Positions 44,831-53,539 of a DNA stretch of 64,000 bases are shown piece after piece. A model generated the notes under the pieces. The model did no database searches, had not been told where the DNA came from, and saw nothing but the letters and a program-made list of their open reading frames with translations. The position numbers and the translations under genes were made by a program. Location of the stretch: positions 47,147-111,146 of the forward strand of contig JBFGZS010000004.1 of the NCBI GenBank assembly GCA_041586615.1. Direction: 5' to 3'. How positions within the stretch are numbered: the first letter of the stretch is position 1; the number at the start of each line of letters is the position of its first letter. This DNA comes from Motiliproteus sp041586615. GTDB lineage: Bacteria; Pseudomonadota; Gammaproteobacteria; Pseudomonadales; Balneatricaceae.

Positions 44831-46063
44831 ATGACCGACACGAATAATATGATCGTAGGATTGGATATCGGCACCTCGAAAGTGGTGGCGTTGGTAGGCG
44901 AGGTGGTGACCGATGGCAGCATTGAGATCATCGGTATCGGTTCTCATGCGTCAAAAGGGTTAAAGCGCGGGGTGGTGGTTAATATCGAATCGACCGTGCA
45001 TTCTATCCAGCGTGCCATCGAGGAAGCCGAGCTGATGGCGGGCTGTAAGATCCACTCGGTCACGGTAGGAATCGCGGGCAGTCATATTAGTTCATTGAAT
45101 TCTCATGGCATCGTGGCGATACGCGATCGGGAGGTTATGGAGTATGACCTGGATCGCGTGATAGACGCCGCCCGAGCCGTTGCCATCCCCGCTGACCAGA
45201 AGATTCTGCATATCCTGCCTCAGGAATACGTGATTAATAATCAGGAAGGCATCAAAGAGCCATTGGGCATGTCCGGCGTGCGGCTGGAGGCGCGTGTGCA
45301 TTTGGTTACCGGCGCGGTGAATGCGGCCCAGAATATTGAAAAATGTATCCGCCGCTGTGATCTCGATGTGGATGACATGGTATTGGAGCAGCTGGCGTCC
45401 AGTTACTCGGTGTTGACCGATGATGAGAAAGAGCTGGGTGTCTGCATGGTGGATATCGGCGGCGGAACGACCGATATTGCCATCTTTACGGGTGGCTCGA
45501 TCCGCCACACGGTCGTGATACCGATAGCCGGTGATCAGGTGACCAATGATATTGCCATGGCGCTACGCACGCCAGCGCTGCATGCCGAGCAGATAAAAAT
45601 CAAATACGCCTGCGCGCTGGCTCAATTGGCGAGTTCGGACGAAATTATTAAAGTGCCTAGTGTGGGGGATCGACCACCAAGGGACCTAAGTTGCCAGGCG
45701 TTGGCGGAGGTGGTTGAGCCGCGCTATGACGAGCTTTTTTCCCTGGTACAGGCAGAGCTACGCCGATCCGGCTTTGAGGACCTGGTTGCCGCAGGTATCG
45801 TATTAACCGGTGGAACCTCGCAGATGGAAGGGGCGGTTGAGCTGGCTGAAGAGATATTTCATATGCCGGTCCGGCTTGCCCGGCCCACCGGGGTTAAAGG
45901 CTTGGCGGATATTGTCAACAACCCGGTCTATGCCACCGGTGTCGGGTTGTTGCTCTATGCGCAAAAACAACTGCAGCAGCGACCTCTGACGCCGCGAGCG
46001 CCGCTGAGCACCGGGTCGGGCATGGTGCAGAAGATGAAAAGTTGGCTTCAGGATAATTTTTGA
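44831..46063 (+). CDS. ftsA: Cell division protein FtsA
   Basis: Actin-like protein that anchors FtsZ to the membrane and recruits the divisome. It has phosphate-1 MIVGLDIGTSKVVALVGEV, the 1C domain, phosphate-2 VDIGGGTTDIAIFTGGS, the adenosine motif GIVLTGGTSQMEGAVEL, and a C-terminal amphipathic membrane helix (MVQKMKSWLQDNF). ATG 44831 gives the usual short N-terminus; ATG 44810 would add seven residues. The gene is not preceded by ftsQ/ddl, unusual for gammaproteobacteria. Confidence 0.96.
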   Translation: MTDTNNMIVGLDIGTSKVVALVGEVVTDGSIEIIGIGSHASKGLKRGVVVNIESTVHSIQRAIEEAELMAGCKIHSVTVGIAGSHISSLNSHGIVAIRDREVMEYDLDRVIDAARAVAIPADQKILHILPQEYVINNQEGIKEPLGMSGVRLEARVHLVTGAVNAAQNIEKCIRRCDLDVDDMVLEQLASSYSVLTDDEKELGVCMVDIGGGTTDIAIFTGGSIRHTVVIPIAGDQVTNDIAMALRTPALHAEQIKIKYACALAQLASSDEIIKVPSVGDRPPRDLSCQALAEVVEPRYDELFSLVQAELRRSGFEDLVAAGIVLTGGTSQMEGAVELAEEIFHMPVRLARPTGVKGLADIVNNPVYATGVGLLLYAQKQLQQRPLTPRAPLSTGSGMVQKMKSWLQDNF

Positions 46064-46267
46064 ATGCCCGTCATTGGTACGCAAGGATGCGATGGACAAC
46101 ATAGGTAGGGAACCTATTTGTTCGCCAGGTTATTCGTGACGGGTTATTGAATAATTTGTACGCTCTGATGCAGCGCGTACAACCCGATAAAAGTGGCACG
46201 GTGCTTTCGTGCGCTGTTAATAATCGTTATAGGAAGTGTACGTGTGATACAGCAGGGGAGAGGGGAT

Positions 46268-47491
46268 ATGTTTGAGCTCGTCGATAGTATGCCGCAAAGC
46301 GCGGTCATAAAAGTCATTGGTATCGGTGGCGGTGGCGGCAATGCCGTGCATCATATGTTGAGCAGCGAAGTCGATGGTGTTGAGTTTATCTGCGCCAATA
46401 CCGATGCGCAGGCACTGAAGGGGCTTTCTGCGCGCAGCATGCTGCAGATAGGAAGCGAACTGACCAAAGGATTGGGCGCGGGTGCTAACCCGGAAATTGG
46501 CCGTCAGGCAGCCCTGGAAGACCGCGATCGGATTGCTGAAGTGTTACACGGTGCCGATATGGTCTTTATCACCGCGGGTATGGGCGGCGGAACGGGCACG
46601 GGCGCTGCGCCCATCGTGGCTGAAGTTGCGCGGGAGTTGGGTATTCTGACGGTTGCGGTGGTGACCAAGCCTTTCCCGTTTGAAGGCAAACGGCGCTTAA
46701 AATTGGCCGACGAAGGCATAAAAGCCCTGGCCGAGCATGTCGACTCGCTTATCACGATCCCCAATGAAAAGCTGCTGTCCGTCTTGGGTAAAAGCACGTC
46801 CTTGCTGGATGCGTTTAAAGAAGCGAATAACGTGTTGCAAGGTGCAGTGCAGGGCATTGCCGATCTTATTATTCGTCCGGGCATGATTAACGTCGATTTT
46901 GCTGATGTTAAGACCGTGATGTCAGAGATGGGGCTGGCGATGATGGGTACCGGCATGGCAAGCGGAGAAAACCGTGCACGCGAAGCCGCGGAGATGGCGA
47001 TCCGCTGCCCGCTGCTGGAGGATATCGACCTGCAGGGCGCGAAAGGCATTCTGGTCAATATTACGGCGGGTCTGGATCTGGGCCTGGGTGAGTTCGCCGA
47101 CGTGGGCGATACTATTGAGGAATTTGCTTCCGAAAATGCCACCGTCGTCGTGGGCACGGTTATCGACCCGGAAATGAGCGATCTGCTCAAGGTGACCGTC
47201 GTGGCGACGGGGTTGGGATCCGTCGACATCCCGAAGATCAAGATGGTCAGTGGCGGTGCGTCGCGCGCGTCAGCCTCGGCGGAGTCTGCGCGCGGTGAAA
47301 CCCGCAAGAGGGATGGCAATCTGGATCTTGATCAGCTGGAATTGCCGACGGTGTTGCGCCAGCGTAGCGATGTTGCGACCAAGCGCGGGGCGCCCGTCGT
47401 GCAGGATAAGCTTGAGATGGGTCGTACCGGTACCGATGATGAGATGGAGTTCCTGGATATTCCGGCGTTTCTGCGTCGGCAAGCGGACTGA
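46268..47491 (+). CDS. ftsZ: Cell division protein FtsZ
   Basis: Tubulin-like GTPase forming the Z ring. Motifs are VIGIGGGGGNAVHHM, NTDAQAL, the tubulin signature AGMGGGTGTGAAPIVAEVA, TKPFPFEGKRR and PGMINVDFADVKTVM. After a variable linker comes the C-terminal peptide MEFLDIPAFLRRQAD that binds FtsA/ZipA. ATG 46268 with AGGGGA 5 bases upstream gives 407 residues. The 204-bp gap after ftsA contains a hairpin ATAGGT/ACCTAT at 46101-46117. lpxC does not follow. Confidence 0.98.
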   Translation: MFELVDSMPQSAVIKVIGIGGGGGNAVHHMLSSEVDGVEFICANTDAQALKGLSARSMLQIGSELTKGLGAGANPEIGRQAALEDRDRIAEVLHGADMVFITAGMGGGTGTGAAPIVAEVARELGILTVAVVTKPFPFEGKRRLKLADEGIKALAEHVDSLITIPNEKLLSVLGKSTSLLDAFKEANNVLQGAVQGIADLIIRPGMINVDFADVKTVMSEMGLAMMGTGMASGENRAREAAEMAIRCPLLEDIDLQGAKGILVNITAGLDLGLGEFADVGDTIEEFASENATVVVGTVIDPEMSDLLKVTVVATGLGSVDIPKIKMVSGGASRASASAESARGETRKRDGNLDLDQLELPTVLRQRSDVATKRGAPVVQDKLEMGRTGTDDEMEFLDIPAFLRRQAD

Positions 47492-47560
47492 TCGTCGATT
47501 GAGGTGGTGGCCGGCGTTATGCGCGGCCATCATTCATCGCCTGCACGTAACCAGCAGATA

Positions 47561-47597
47561 AAAAAGCCCGCTCGAATCTCCCCTCGAGCGGGCTTTG
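47561..47597 (+). terminator. Terminator after ftsZ
   Basis: Perfect 11-bp stem AGCCCGCTCGA (47565-47575) / TCGAGCGGGCT (47584-47594), preceded by an A-run and followed by TTTGTT. Confidence 0.88.
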
Positions 47598-47653
47598 TTC
47601 GTGGTTGATACCGTGCTTGGTATGAATGGGTGCGGCTGGTGGTTGGCAGACGG

Positions 47654-47914
47654 TCAGTTTTGTCCGGACAGGCTGGTACGTTGAGATAGGCGCAGTCGGC
47701 GCAGGTCGAATTCAGCGCGGGCTATCGCACGCAACGGGATGCCTTGCTCGCGCAGCTTAAGCAGGCGCTCCTTGATTTTACGGCGCCGTTGATTGCTTTC
47801 CTGTTCTTCCGGCTGCCGGTATTTGCTCAACAGGTACTCACGGATCTCTTCTGTTGCGGCGATGGCGTCCAGCCTATCCGCGGTCTCGGTTATCAGTTGT
47901 TCATGTTTACCCAT
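47654..47914 (-). CDS. Hypothetical charged helical protein
   Basis: 86 residues, no family recognised. It is rich in Arg/Glu and predicted mostly helical, with RRRKIKERLLKLREQGIPLR then AIARAEFDLRRLRLSQR, a possible DNA- or RNA-binding helix-turn-helix-like end. It is convergent with ftsZ after its terminator. No convincing ribosome site precedes ATG 47914, so the gene itself is uncertain. Confidence 0.45.
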   Translation of the reverse strand: MGKHEQLITETADRLDAIAATEEIREYLLSKYRQPEEQESNQRRRKIKERLLKLREQGIPLRAIARAEFDLRRLRLSQRTSLSGQN

Positions 47915-48241
47915 TGTGCATTACTCTATTGTTGCTCTATGCCCGAGTTAATGCAGAATTGGTGCCAACGGAATATCTCAGATTAATGACTGTTTTGAGC
48001 GGTTTTTCCTTAAATGGCGGCTGAAGCTTGCCGGCAATAAGGCAGGCCATTGCCGACGGAGCCTGTCGTTACAGCATTCAAGCCCCATCGGCCAAAAAAC
48101 AGGTTGCCTTTAGCAAGGCGTTATTATAAATTACGCCCTCCTGATCTGGCAGCAGTCAGATATCGACGAGTACTGTGGTGCGACATCATCGCGCTACTTG
48201 GCCAAAGGCTTGTTTTTACAAGCCGGGCGTTCAGGAATTAC
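47915..48241. other. Intergenic region upstream of tRNA-Ser
   Basis: 327 bp with no supported gene. A perfect 7-bp stem GGCTTGT/ACAAGCC (48207-48224) lies 17 bp before the tRNA. A weak TTGCCT (48104) ... TATAAA (48125) pair with only a 15-bp spacer could be its promoter. Confidence 0.4.
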
Positions 48242-48329
48242 GGTGAGGTGTCCGAGTGGCCGAAGGAGCACGCCTGGAAAGTGTGTATACCGCAAGGTAT
48301 CGAGGGTTCGAATCCCTCCCTCACCGCCA
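48242..48329 (+). tRNA. tRNA-Ser (anticodon GGA)
   Basis: 88-nt class II tRNA. The acceptor stem GGTGAGG (48242-48248) pairs with CCTCACC (48319-48325), then discriminator G and encoded CCA. The anticodon arm CACGC-CTGGAAA-GTGTG gives anticodon GGA (codons UCC/UCU). A long variable arm GTATACC-GCAA-GGTAT and T arm GAGGG-TTCGAAT-CCCTC follow. Its 3' end is the integration target of the islet that follows. Confidence 0.97.
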
Positions 48330-48446
48330 TCATTTATGCGCTCGAGCGCGACATCAGATCCCGATCTGAGAGTTGCTTAAGCGTTGATCTGAAAGCCATT
48401 TCAGATCCGAGAAGCCGGTAGAGATAATCTGCCGGCTTTTTTTGTG
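48284..48446 (+). repeat. Left copy of the islet direct repeat (attachment site, attL side)
   Basis: The tRNA-Ser variable arm, T arm, acceptor 3' strand and the downstream terminator region are repeated 2711 bp later at 50995-51157. Positions 48284-48342 (59 bp) are identical in both copies; single-base differences cluster between 48343 and about 48379, after which the copies are identical again through the terminator. Confidence 0.92.
48386..48443 (+). terminator. Hairpin plus terminator after tRNA-Ser
   Basis: Perfect 9-bp stem GATCTGAAA/TTTCAGATC (48386-48407), then AAGCCGG (48412-48418) / CCGGCTT (48432-48438) followed by seven T residues. Both are duplicated at the far end of the islet. 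Confidence 0.85.
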
Positions 48447-48885
48447 CCTGGTAATAGTCAACAAATCCTCCTACGTGTTCCTTCTCTTGCCAATTGTCGC
48501 TGGGAAGCCAGGCTACAACAAAATCGATAGCGCATTGTTGAATCATTGCATCGCCCACGTCGCGTGCTACGTGGCTTTGAGCGTGATTTTGTTGTAGTCG
48601 GCTCCGTGATGCATTTGATAAATAATCTATCGTCTAGATGGACTTTGTTTTTTTTTGTTGTTGTATTTCAACGAGATGTTTGTAACACATGCCGTCTGGC
48701 AGGGCGTTGATTACATTTCGAATGTTTTTCTTGTGAGTGGTATTCGGTTGAGGGGGCTGTGCTTTTGGTGCATTTCGGGTAGGTTAGATCTTTTCGCACT
48801 AGGCCATGGACGGTGTGTGTTTCCTCTCCTTGTGCGGTTCTGTTTCATTACCTCCTAGTCTCAGGAGGTGTATCAAGGATGGGTT
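48447..48885. other. Islet left-end non-coding region
   Basis: AT-richer stretch between the tRNA terminator and the cargo gene. Short open frames on both strands (up to about 75 codons) overlap the terminator or lack ribosome sites, so I call no gene. AGGAGG at 48863-48868 lies 17 bp before the cargo ATG, with AAGGA closer. Confidence 0.5.
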
Positions 48886-49464
48886 ATGGTTCACATACCA
48901 GCATTTTGTGATAGTTGTGGCGCGGTATTTGGTTCCGGCATCGTAGTCGAGAACTGCGTTAATGTGAGCTTGTCTGGAAATCGATCAGGGCCGTGCCCGA
49001 GATGCGGTGGAATGGGTAGCGTTATTGACGGGTTGTTTAATGTCACTGAGAATGTGATCGAAATACTGTCTGCTCCTGAAAGGACTCGCACGCAGCTAAA
49101 AGCTTTGACTGGCATTCTGCAATCGGCTGCAAATGGGAGCGCTCCTCTCGGGGATATTGCGGCGCAGATAAAAGAGACTGTTCCAGAGTTGTCTGAAGTT
49201 GCTCGGTTTTTACCGAAAACTTCAACGGAACTGGTTGCTTGGCTGACGCTCATTCTGCTCGCTATTCAGACCATCAGTGACATTGGCGAAGAGGAAAAGC
49301 CCAGCACAACCGTGATTCTTAATCAAGTAATTGAGCAGTCCATGCAGCAGCATAATTACTATCCTTCAGTTAAACCACCGTCACCAAAGAGGCAGGGGCG
49401 AAATTCGTTTTGTGATTGTGGGAGCGGGGTTAAATACAAACGCTGTTGTGGCAAGTCGATTTAG
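48886..49464 (+). CDS. Islet cargo: zinc-ribbon and SEC-C motif protein
   Basis: 192 residues from ATG 48886 (AAGGA at 48875-48879). The N-terminus has a four-Cys zinc ribbon, FCDSCGAVF and CPRCGGMG. The middle is helical (ILSAPERTRTQLKALTGILQ). A hydrophobic stretch, ELVAWLTLILLAIQTI (about 128-143), could be a membrane helix or buried core. The C-terminus is a canonical SEC-C motif, CDCGSGVKYKRCCG, as found at the end of SecA, where it binds zinc. It is the only gene besides the integrase between the att repeats. No function is known to me; defence, stress or secretion roles are guesses. Confidence 0.8.
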   Translation: MVHIPAFCDSCGAVFGSGIVVENCVNVSLSGNRSGPCPRCGGMGSVIDGLFNVTENVIEILSAPERTRTQLKALTGILQSAANGSAPLGDIAAQIKETVPELSEVARFLPKTSTELVAWLTLILLAIQTISDIGEEEKPSTTVILNQVIEQSMQQHNYYPSVKPPSPKRQGRNSFCDCGSGVKYKRCCGKSI

Positions 49465-49557
49465 ATGTGCGCGAGTCGATGGCCTGGTATAGGCAGTCGG
49501 ACGAAGATACAGATGCGTTGACCGTGGCGCCGAGCCGGAGACTGGGCGCTCTCGGTT

Positions 49558-50886
49558 TCAAATGAGTTCCAATTCGATATTGTAATGAAGTTTATCTACA
49601 AGTGTGTGAATGGCATTGAGGTCATATTCCTGCCCGTAGGTGCCAAGGCTCAGCGATTGCTCTGAGTGGCCTGCGAGTTGCCGAACCATTGATTGGTTCG
49701 CGCCGGATTGCTTGAAGAAGTCTAGGACGTTGTGGCGGAAACTGTGGAAGACGACCCCAGCGTCGGTGATGCCGATTGAGCGCTTGTAACGACCGAAGGT
49801 GCGGCTGAAGGCGCTGGACCATTTCCCGTCAGCTCCAGCTGCAGCGATTGCAAATAGCATCGGATGATGATGCTCTTCCACCCAAGTTACAAATCCAAGC
49901 TGAACGATCAGATCGTGAAGTGGGACCTTGCGTTGTGAAGAGTTGTTTTTCAGCCGTTGAATGAGGTCGCCGCTGTTGCTCTCTGTTTCTTTGATGTCGA
50001 GGTAGTAGATGCCTCCTGACTGCTTCAGATCGGACCGGTAAAGCTGGCATAATTCTTCAGCGCGGGCTCCGGTATAGAGCGCAAGAATCGGCAACCAATA
50101 CAGGCTGTCCTTGATGATCATCTCGCCAGGTGTGGACCTCCGGCGTTGACTTGAGCAACCCTTGTAAAGAGGGCTGGAGAATAGCAGATCCAGTTCGGCT
50201 GCTTTCCAAGGACGGCGTGCTTGCCTGTTGGCGCTGGAATTGCGTCTCGGGATTATGGCCTTGACGCCCTCCATTGGGTTCTGCTTGGTGTAGCCATTGA
50301 TGACGGACCATTTCAGAAAGACAGAGGCGCAGTCCAGCAGCATGTTGACGCGTTTGCTCGATATGGGGTCACGGCCTGCTGTTTGCTTTACCATTTGATG
50401 GAGCGGCAGTCGTGCTTCTTTGTTGGAGCGGTTTCTGGGGATCTTTATTAGTAAATCTTTAAACGCACTGCACTGTCTCCGGGTGATTTGATCAACAGGC
50501 GTGTGATCGAGAAAATCAGTCAAGTAGCGTAGCGACTGCCGGTAGTTCAGTAATGTCTTGTCGGCCCAATTGCACCGATGCTCTTCGATGAATTGCTCCG
50601 TAAGGGTCGAAGCCAGGTGCTTATCAGGGTGGTGCTTGGTTCCGTAGAGCAGCCTGAATATCCGCTCATCGCGAAATGGGTCTTGCTTCCTGAGTTCCTT
50701 CCTTCGCTTTGCAAACTCTTCTAGTAGGTCGTCTCGAAGCAGTATTGCCTGGTATTCAGCCACGGTCTGGCTGGTCGTGTTCAGGGTGACCTGAACGCGA
50801 CGCTTGCCATAAAGTTCTCGTAAGTCGCTAGGTATGCTTAGAATGAAGTGGTAGTGCTTTCCACGTCTTGTAACGTAAGTTGCCAT
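49558..50886 (-). CDS. Tyrosine-type site-specific integrase
   Basis: 442-residue phage/island integrase. It has an N-terminal DUF6538-like segment (YVTRRGKHYHFILSIPSDLR), a SAM-like core-binding domain (about 90-200), and a catalytic domain with the Arg in LYTGARAEELCQLYRSD, HSFRHNVLDFFKQSG (H-x-x-R) and AGHSEQSLSLGTYGQ with the His and the nucleophile Tyr. All catalytic residues are present, so it could still be active. It starts 109 bp from the right-hand att repeat, the typical layout of a tRNA-integrating element. Confidence 0.96.
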   Translation of the reverse strand: MATYVTRRGKHYHFILSIPSDLRELYGKRRVQVTLNTTSQTVAEYQAILLRDDLLEEFAKRRKELRKQDPFRDERIFRLLYGTKHHPDKHLASTLTEQFIEEHRCNWADKTLLNYRQSLRYLTDFLDHTPVDQITRRQCSAFKDLLIKIPRNRSNKEARLPLHQMVKQTAGRDPISSKRVNMLLDCASVFLKWSVINGYTKQNPMEGVKAIIPRRNSSANRQARRPWKAAELDLLFSSPLYKGCSSQRRRSTPGEMIIKDSLYWLPILALYTGARAEELCQLYRSDLKQSGGIYYLDIKETESNSGDLIQRLKNNSSQRKVPLHDLIVQLGFVTWVEEHHHPMLFAIAAAGADGKWSSAFSRTFGRYKRSIGITDAGVVFHSFRHNVLDFFKQSGANQSMVRQLAGHSEQSLSLGTYGQEYDLNAIHTLVDKLHYNIELELI

Positions 50887-50994
50887 TTATGAATCCTCAA
50901 CATTGTCTCCAACATGTCGAGTCTCTAGTTGACCAACCACTGAGATAAGGACGGTGTATTGTCCTAGAGGCCTTGCTGCGCCTGGCATGGACGT

Positions 50995-51157
50995 TGTATA
51001 CCGCAAGGTATCGAGGGTTCGAATCCCTCCCTCACCGCCATCATTTATGCGCTTGAGCGTGATATCAGATTCCGATCTGGCATTTGCTTACGCGTTGATC
51101 TGAAAGCCATTTCAGATCCGAGAAGCCGGTAGAGATAATCTGCCGGCTTTTTTTGTG
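50995..51157 (+). repeat. Right copy of the islet direct repeat (attachment site, attR side)
   Basis: Copy of 48284-48446, giving a second tRNA-Ser 3' half and terminator without the 5' half of the tRNA. It marks the right boundary of the islet. Confidence 0.92.
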
Positions 51158-51469
51158 TCTGGTTTTTATCCGGCAAAATGCCTGTGCTATGCCCTCGCGT
51201 GGCCCGCATATACTGGCTCATTCCGACCCATGGGTTGCGGGCAAATAGAGGCGCAGTATGCTCTGCTGATGGGGTTACCGCGTCTGACGAGTGCTACCGG
51301 GTGTTAACCGTCTACCGGTAGGCGCCATCCATTGCGTAGCTTTTATTGGTAATCCGCTGCTGTCCTCTTCGGATGGTTGCAGAGCATAAACGGGCAGTAC
51401 GGGCTCCTGCATCGAATCGAGCACAATCCAAACGTACCCGCACAGCGATATGTTCTCACCGTCAGCGAA
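51158..51469. other. Intergenic region right of the islet
   Basis: 312 bp. I see no supported gene, RNA or strong hairpin; a 60-codon frame at 51346-51528 has no ribosome site and overlaps the lipoprotein gene on the other strand. Confidence 0.5.
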
Positions 51470-53539
51470 TCACGGCCCGTCGGTCACGGGAATTCGATTC
51501 ACCGATTCCACTCCGCTGGGCGATGTGACCGTGACGGTCAGAGAACGAGTTGAGGAGCTTACCGGTAGCGTGGAGGCCACGCCGATGGTCCTAACGTAGG
51601 GGTTGAGTTGGCTGGGTATCTTGAATTTTGTCTGCCCATCTATCTTGCCGGCAGACGTTGCTATAACTACTTCGGAGTTAAAGGGCGGGGCGTTGCCTTT
51701 TATATCTGCGATGGTGATGTCGATGGTGTCGAAGCCCCCGCTGACATCGATGGAGCTGGCGGAGAAGCTGATGGCGACCTGGGAAGAGGCCATCACCATG
51801 ACTGCCGAGTCTCGCACGTTGATCAGATTGGCGCAGTGGCCGAGTGCGATCGCTGCATCGGTACAGAGTGAGCCGTTATAGAAAATGTCGGCGGCATCGT
51901 ACTGCAGGTTGCCATTGAAATCCCGAAAGAACTCGGTGCCAGCGTCAAATGCACTGTTCTCATCGATATCGAGGAACGCTTCTGGCAAGTTCGTCACCGG
52001 TTCTCCATCATCAAAGCGCCCATTGTTGTTGGCATCGACAAAGCTCTCTTCACCGACGGCGGTGGCGAGTATGGTGATTTTGCCATCGCCCGGCTTGGGT
52101 GATCCACTGATCCATTCTACGCAATTGTCGAAAGGGTCGTCAGGGCACACCCCCTTGAATTCCTTATCGAGAAAGACATTTTTAATGGTGCAGAGACCGG
52201 CCTTGGTGAAGCAGCTGGCTTCGATCACCCCTCCTTCGGCAACAAAATTGACTGGGGTTCCGTCGGGTACTGGGTTATTGAAACGGTCCCCTGCAATCAC
52301 GGCGATCCCTACTATAACGCCATTGAAGTTCAAGGCCTCTGGGTTAAGGACCTGTGGCGCGATTGAAAAACTATTTTGATCGGGTAGCCCGGTGCTGATC
52401 ACCAGTATGTTGGAGAAGGTAAATATTTCGGGGCCTTTGGATGGGGTGAAGGAGGCTCTGACCCGCACGGATGCTTGCACCACCCCGGAAGTGATCACCG
52501 TTTGAACCCGGCCGTTGCTGTCGGAGATTGCTTTCTCAGGTTGCAGCGTTATGCCGCCTTCACTATTGGTAAGCGCGAAATCGACAACGTGTCCCGGTAG
52601 CGGATTGCCGTTGATATCCCGAACGATAAAGATCACGGTGGCTGCTTCTGGTCGTTTCATGGAGACGCTGGTATTACCTGTCTCACCGGTCCCTTTGATC
52701 GATATTACTTGACTAGAGACGGAATAAAAATCGATCGAACCAGCGTCTGCAGCGGCCACCTCAATGCGGGTTTGTGCGAGCAATCCGCCGGGCGCCGTTG
52801 CCGTAATGGTATCTGGGCCAACACAACCGTCGGCTCGATAGGTCGCGCTAGCCGTACCCGAGGTAGTCGTGACCGCATTGTCGATAGCCGCTTTGCCTTG
52901 GTCGGCACAAATGGATGTAAAGGAAACCAGTACAGGTGAATGGAACAGAGCGTTGGCATTATCGACGTCGACGATCGTGGCGGTAAGGGTTAGGGTGCCA
53001 CCTGCAGATAGTTGTGCAGAGGCTATGCTGTCGGTGAGTAGCGAGCCGTTTGTGAATGAGCCTCCAGATCCGCTCCCGAGCGCAAGATTGGCGAGTGTTG
53101 TGGAAAAAGCAACAGAATCAGTGACTTTTAGACCTGAGCTTACCTGTGCCAATGCCACGACGTTGCTGGCTCCTTCTTGGTTGTTGGCGTGCAGGGTTAT
53201 TTTCCCTACGCCGTCAGTATTGGTTAGGGCGGTTCCTGAAGCAGGGGTGAGTGCCCCTATGTGAAGATTGTCCACAACAAAGGTGATCACCGCATCGGCA
53301 ACGGGCCGGCCGCCTTCATCAAGCAGTGTCGCGATAAGCGTACCAGACTGGCTTTCGGTGACTGAATTGATAACAGTATCGTCGGCGTCAACAAGGCGTA
53401 ATGTGAGGCTGCTGGCGGCATTGTTCCGAACTTCATCCTGTTTACCCAGCACCGGATTATGGCCATTACCGCCACTGCAGGCGGTGAGTACTAGATAAGC
53501 AATACATAACAATGTTGTCTTGAGCGCATGCCTGTTCAT
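51470..53539 (-). CDS. Large Big-1/Ig-like lipoprotein
   Basis: 689 residues from ATG 53539, preceded on its strand by GGGATATGGA; an upstream in-frame ATG at 53581 would bury the signal. The signal peptide ends in a lipobox, LTACSGG, so it is probably a lipoprotein. The body holds repeated bacterial Ig-like (Big-1/invasin-type) modules, e.g. SGTLIATLLDEGGRPVADAV, VIFIVRDINGNPLPGHVVDF and VGIAVIAGDRFNNPVPDGTP. In the C-terminal third, three Asp/Asn-rich loops (DANNNGRFDDGE, DIDENSAFDAGTE, DFNGNLQYDAAD) resemble calcium-binding sites. A surface adhesin or structural role is inferred. Confidence 0.8.
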   Translation of the reverse strand: MNRHALKTTLLCIAYLVLTACSGGNGHNPVLGKQDEVRNNAASSLTLRLVDADDTVINSVTESQSGTLIATLLDEGGRPVADAVITFVVDNLHIGALTPASGTALTNTDGVGKITLHANNQEGASNVVALAQVSSGLKVTDSVAFSTTLANLALGSGSGGSFTNGSLLTDSIASAQLSAGGTLTLTATIVDVDNANALFHSPVLVSFTSICADQGKAAIDNAVTTTSGTASATYRADGCVGPDTITATAPGGLLAQTRIEVAAADAGSIDFYSVSSQVISIKGTGETGNTSVSMKRPEAATVIFIVRDINGNPLPGHVVDFALTNSEGGITLQPEKAISDSNGRVQTVITSGVVQASVRVRASFTPSKGPEIFTFSNILVISTGLPDQNSFSIAPQVLNPEALNFNGVIVGIAVIAGDRFNNPVPDGTPVNFVAEGGVIEASCFTKAGLCTIKNVFLDKEFKGVCPDDPFDNCVEWISGSPKPGDGKITILATAVGEESFVDANNNGRFDDGEPVTNLPEAFLDIDENSAFDAGTEFFRDFNGNLQYDAADIFYNGSLCTDAAIALGHCANLINVRDSAVMVMASSQVAISFSASSIDVSGGFDTIDITIADIKGNAPPFNSEVVIATSAGKIDGQTKFKIPSQLNPYVRTIGVASTLPVSSSTRSLTVTVTSPSGVESVNRIPVTDGP

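Noticed and set aside
48334..48558. Minus-strand 74-codon frame next to tRNA-Ser
   Set aside because: It runs through the tRNA terminator and the duplicated att repeat; composition is explained by the hairpins.
51346..51528. 60-codon frame right of the islet
   Set aside because: Overlaps the 3' end of the lipoprotein gene, basic composition without a domain or ribosome site.
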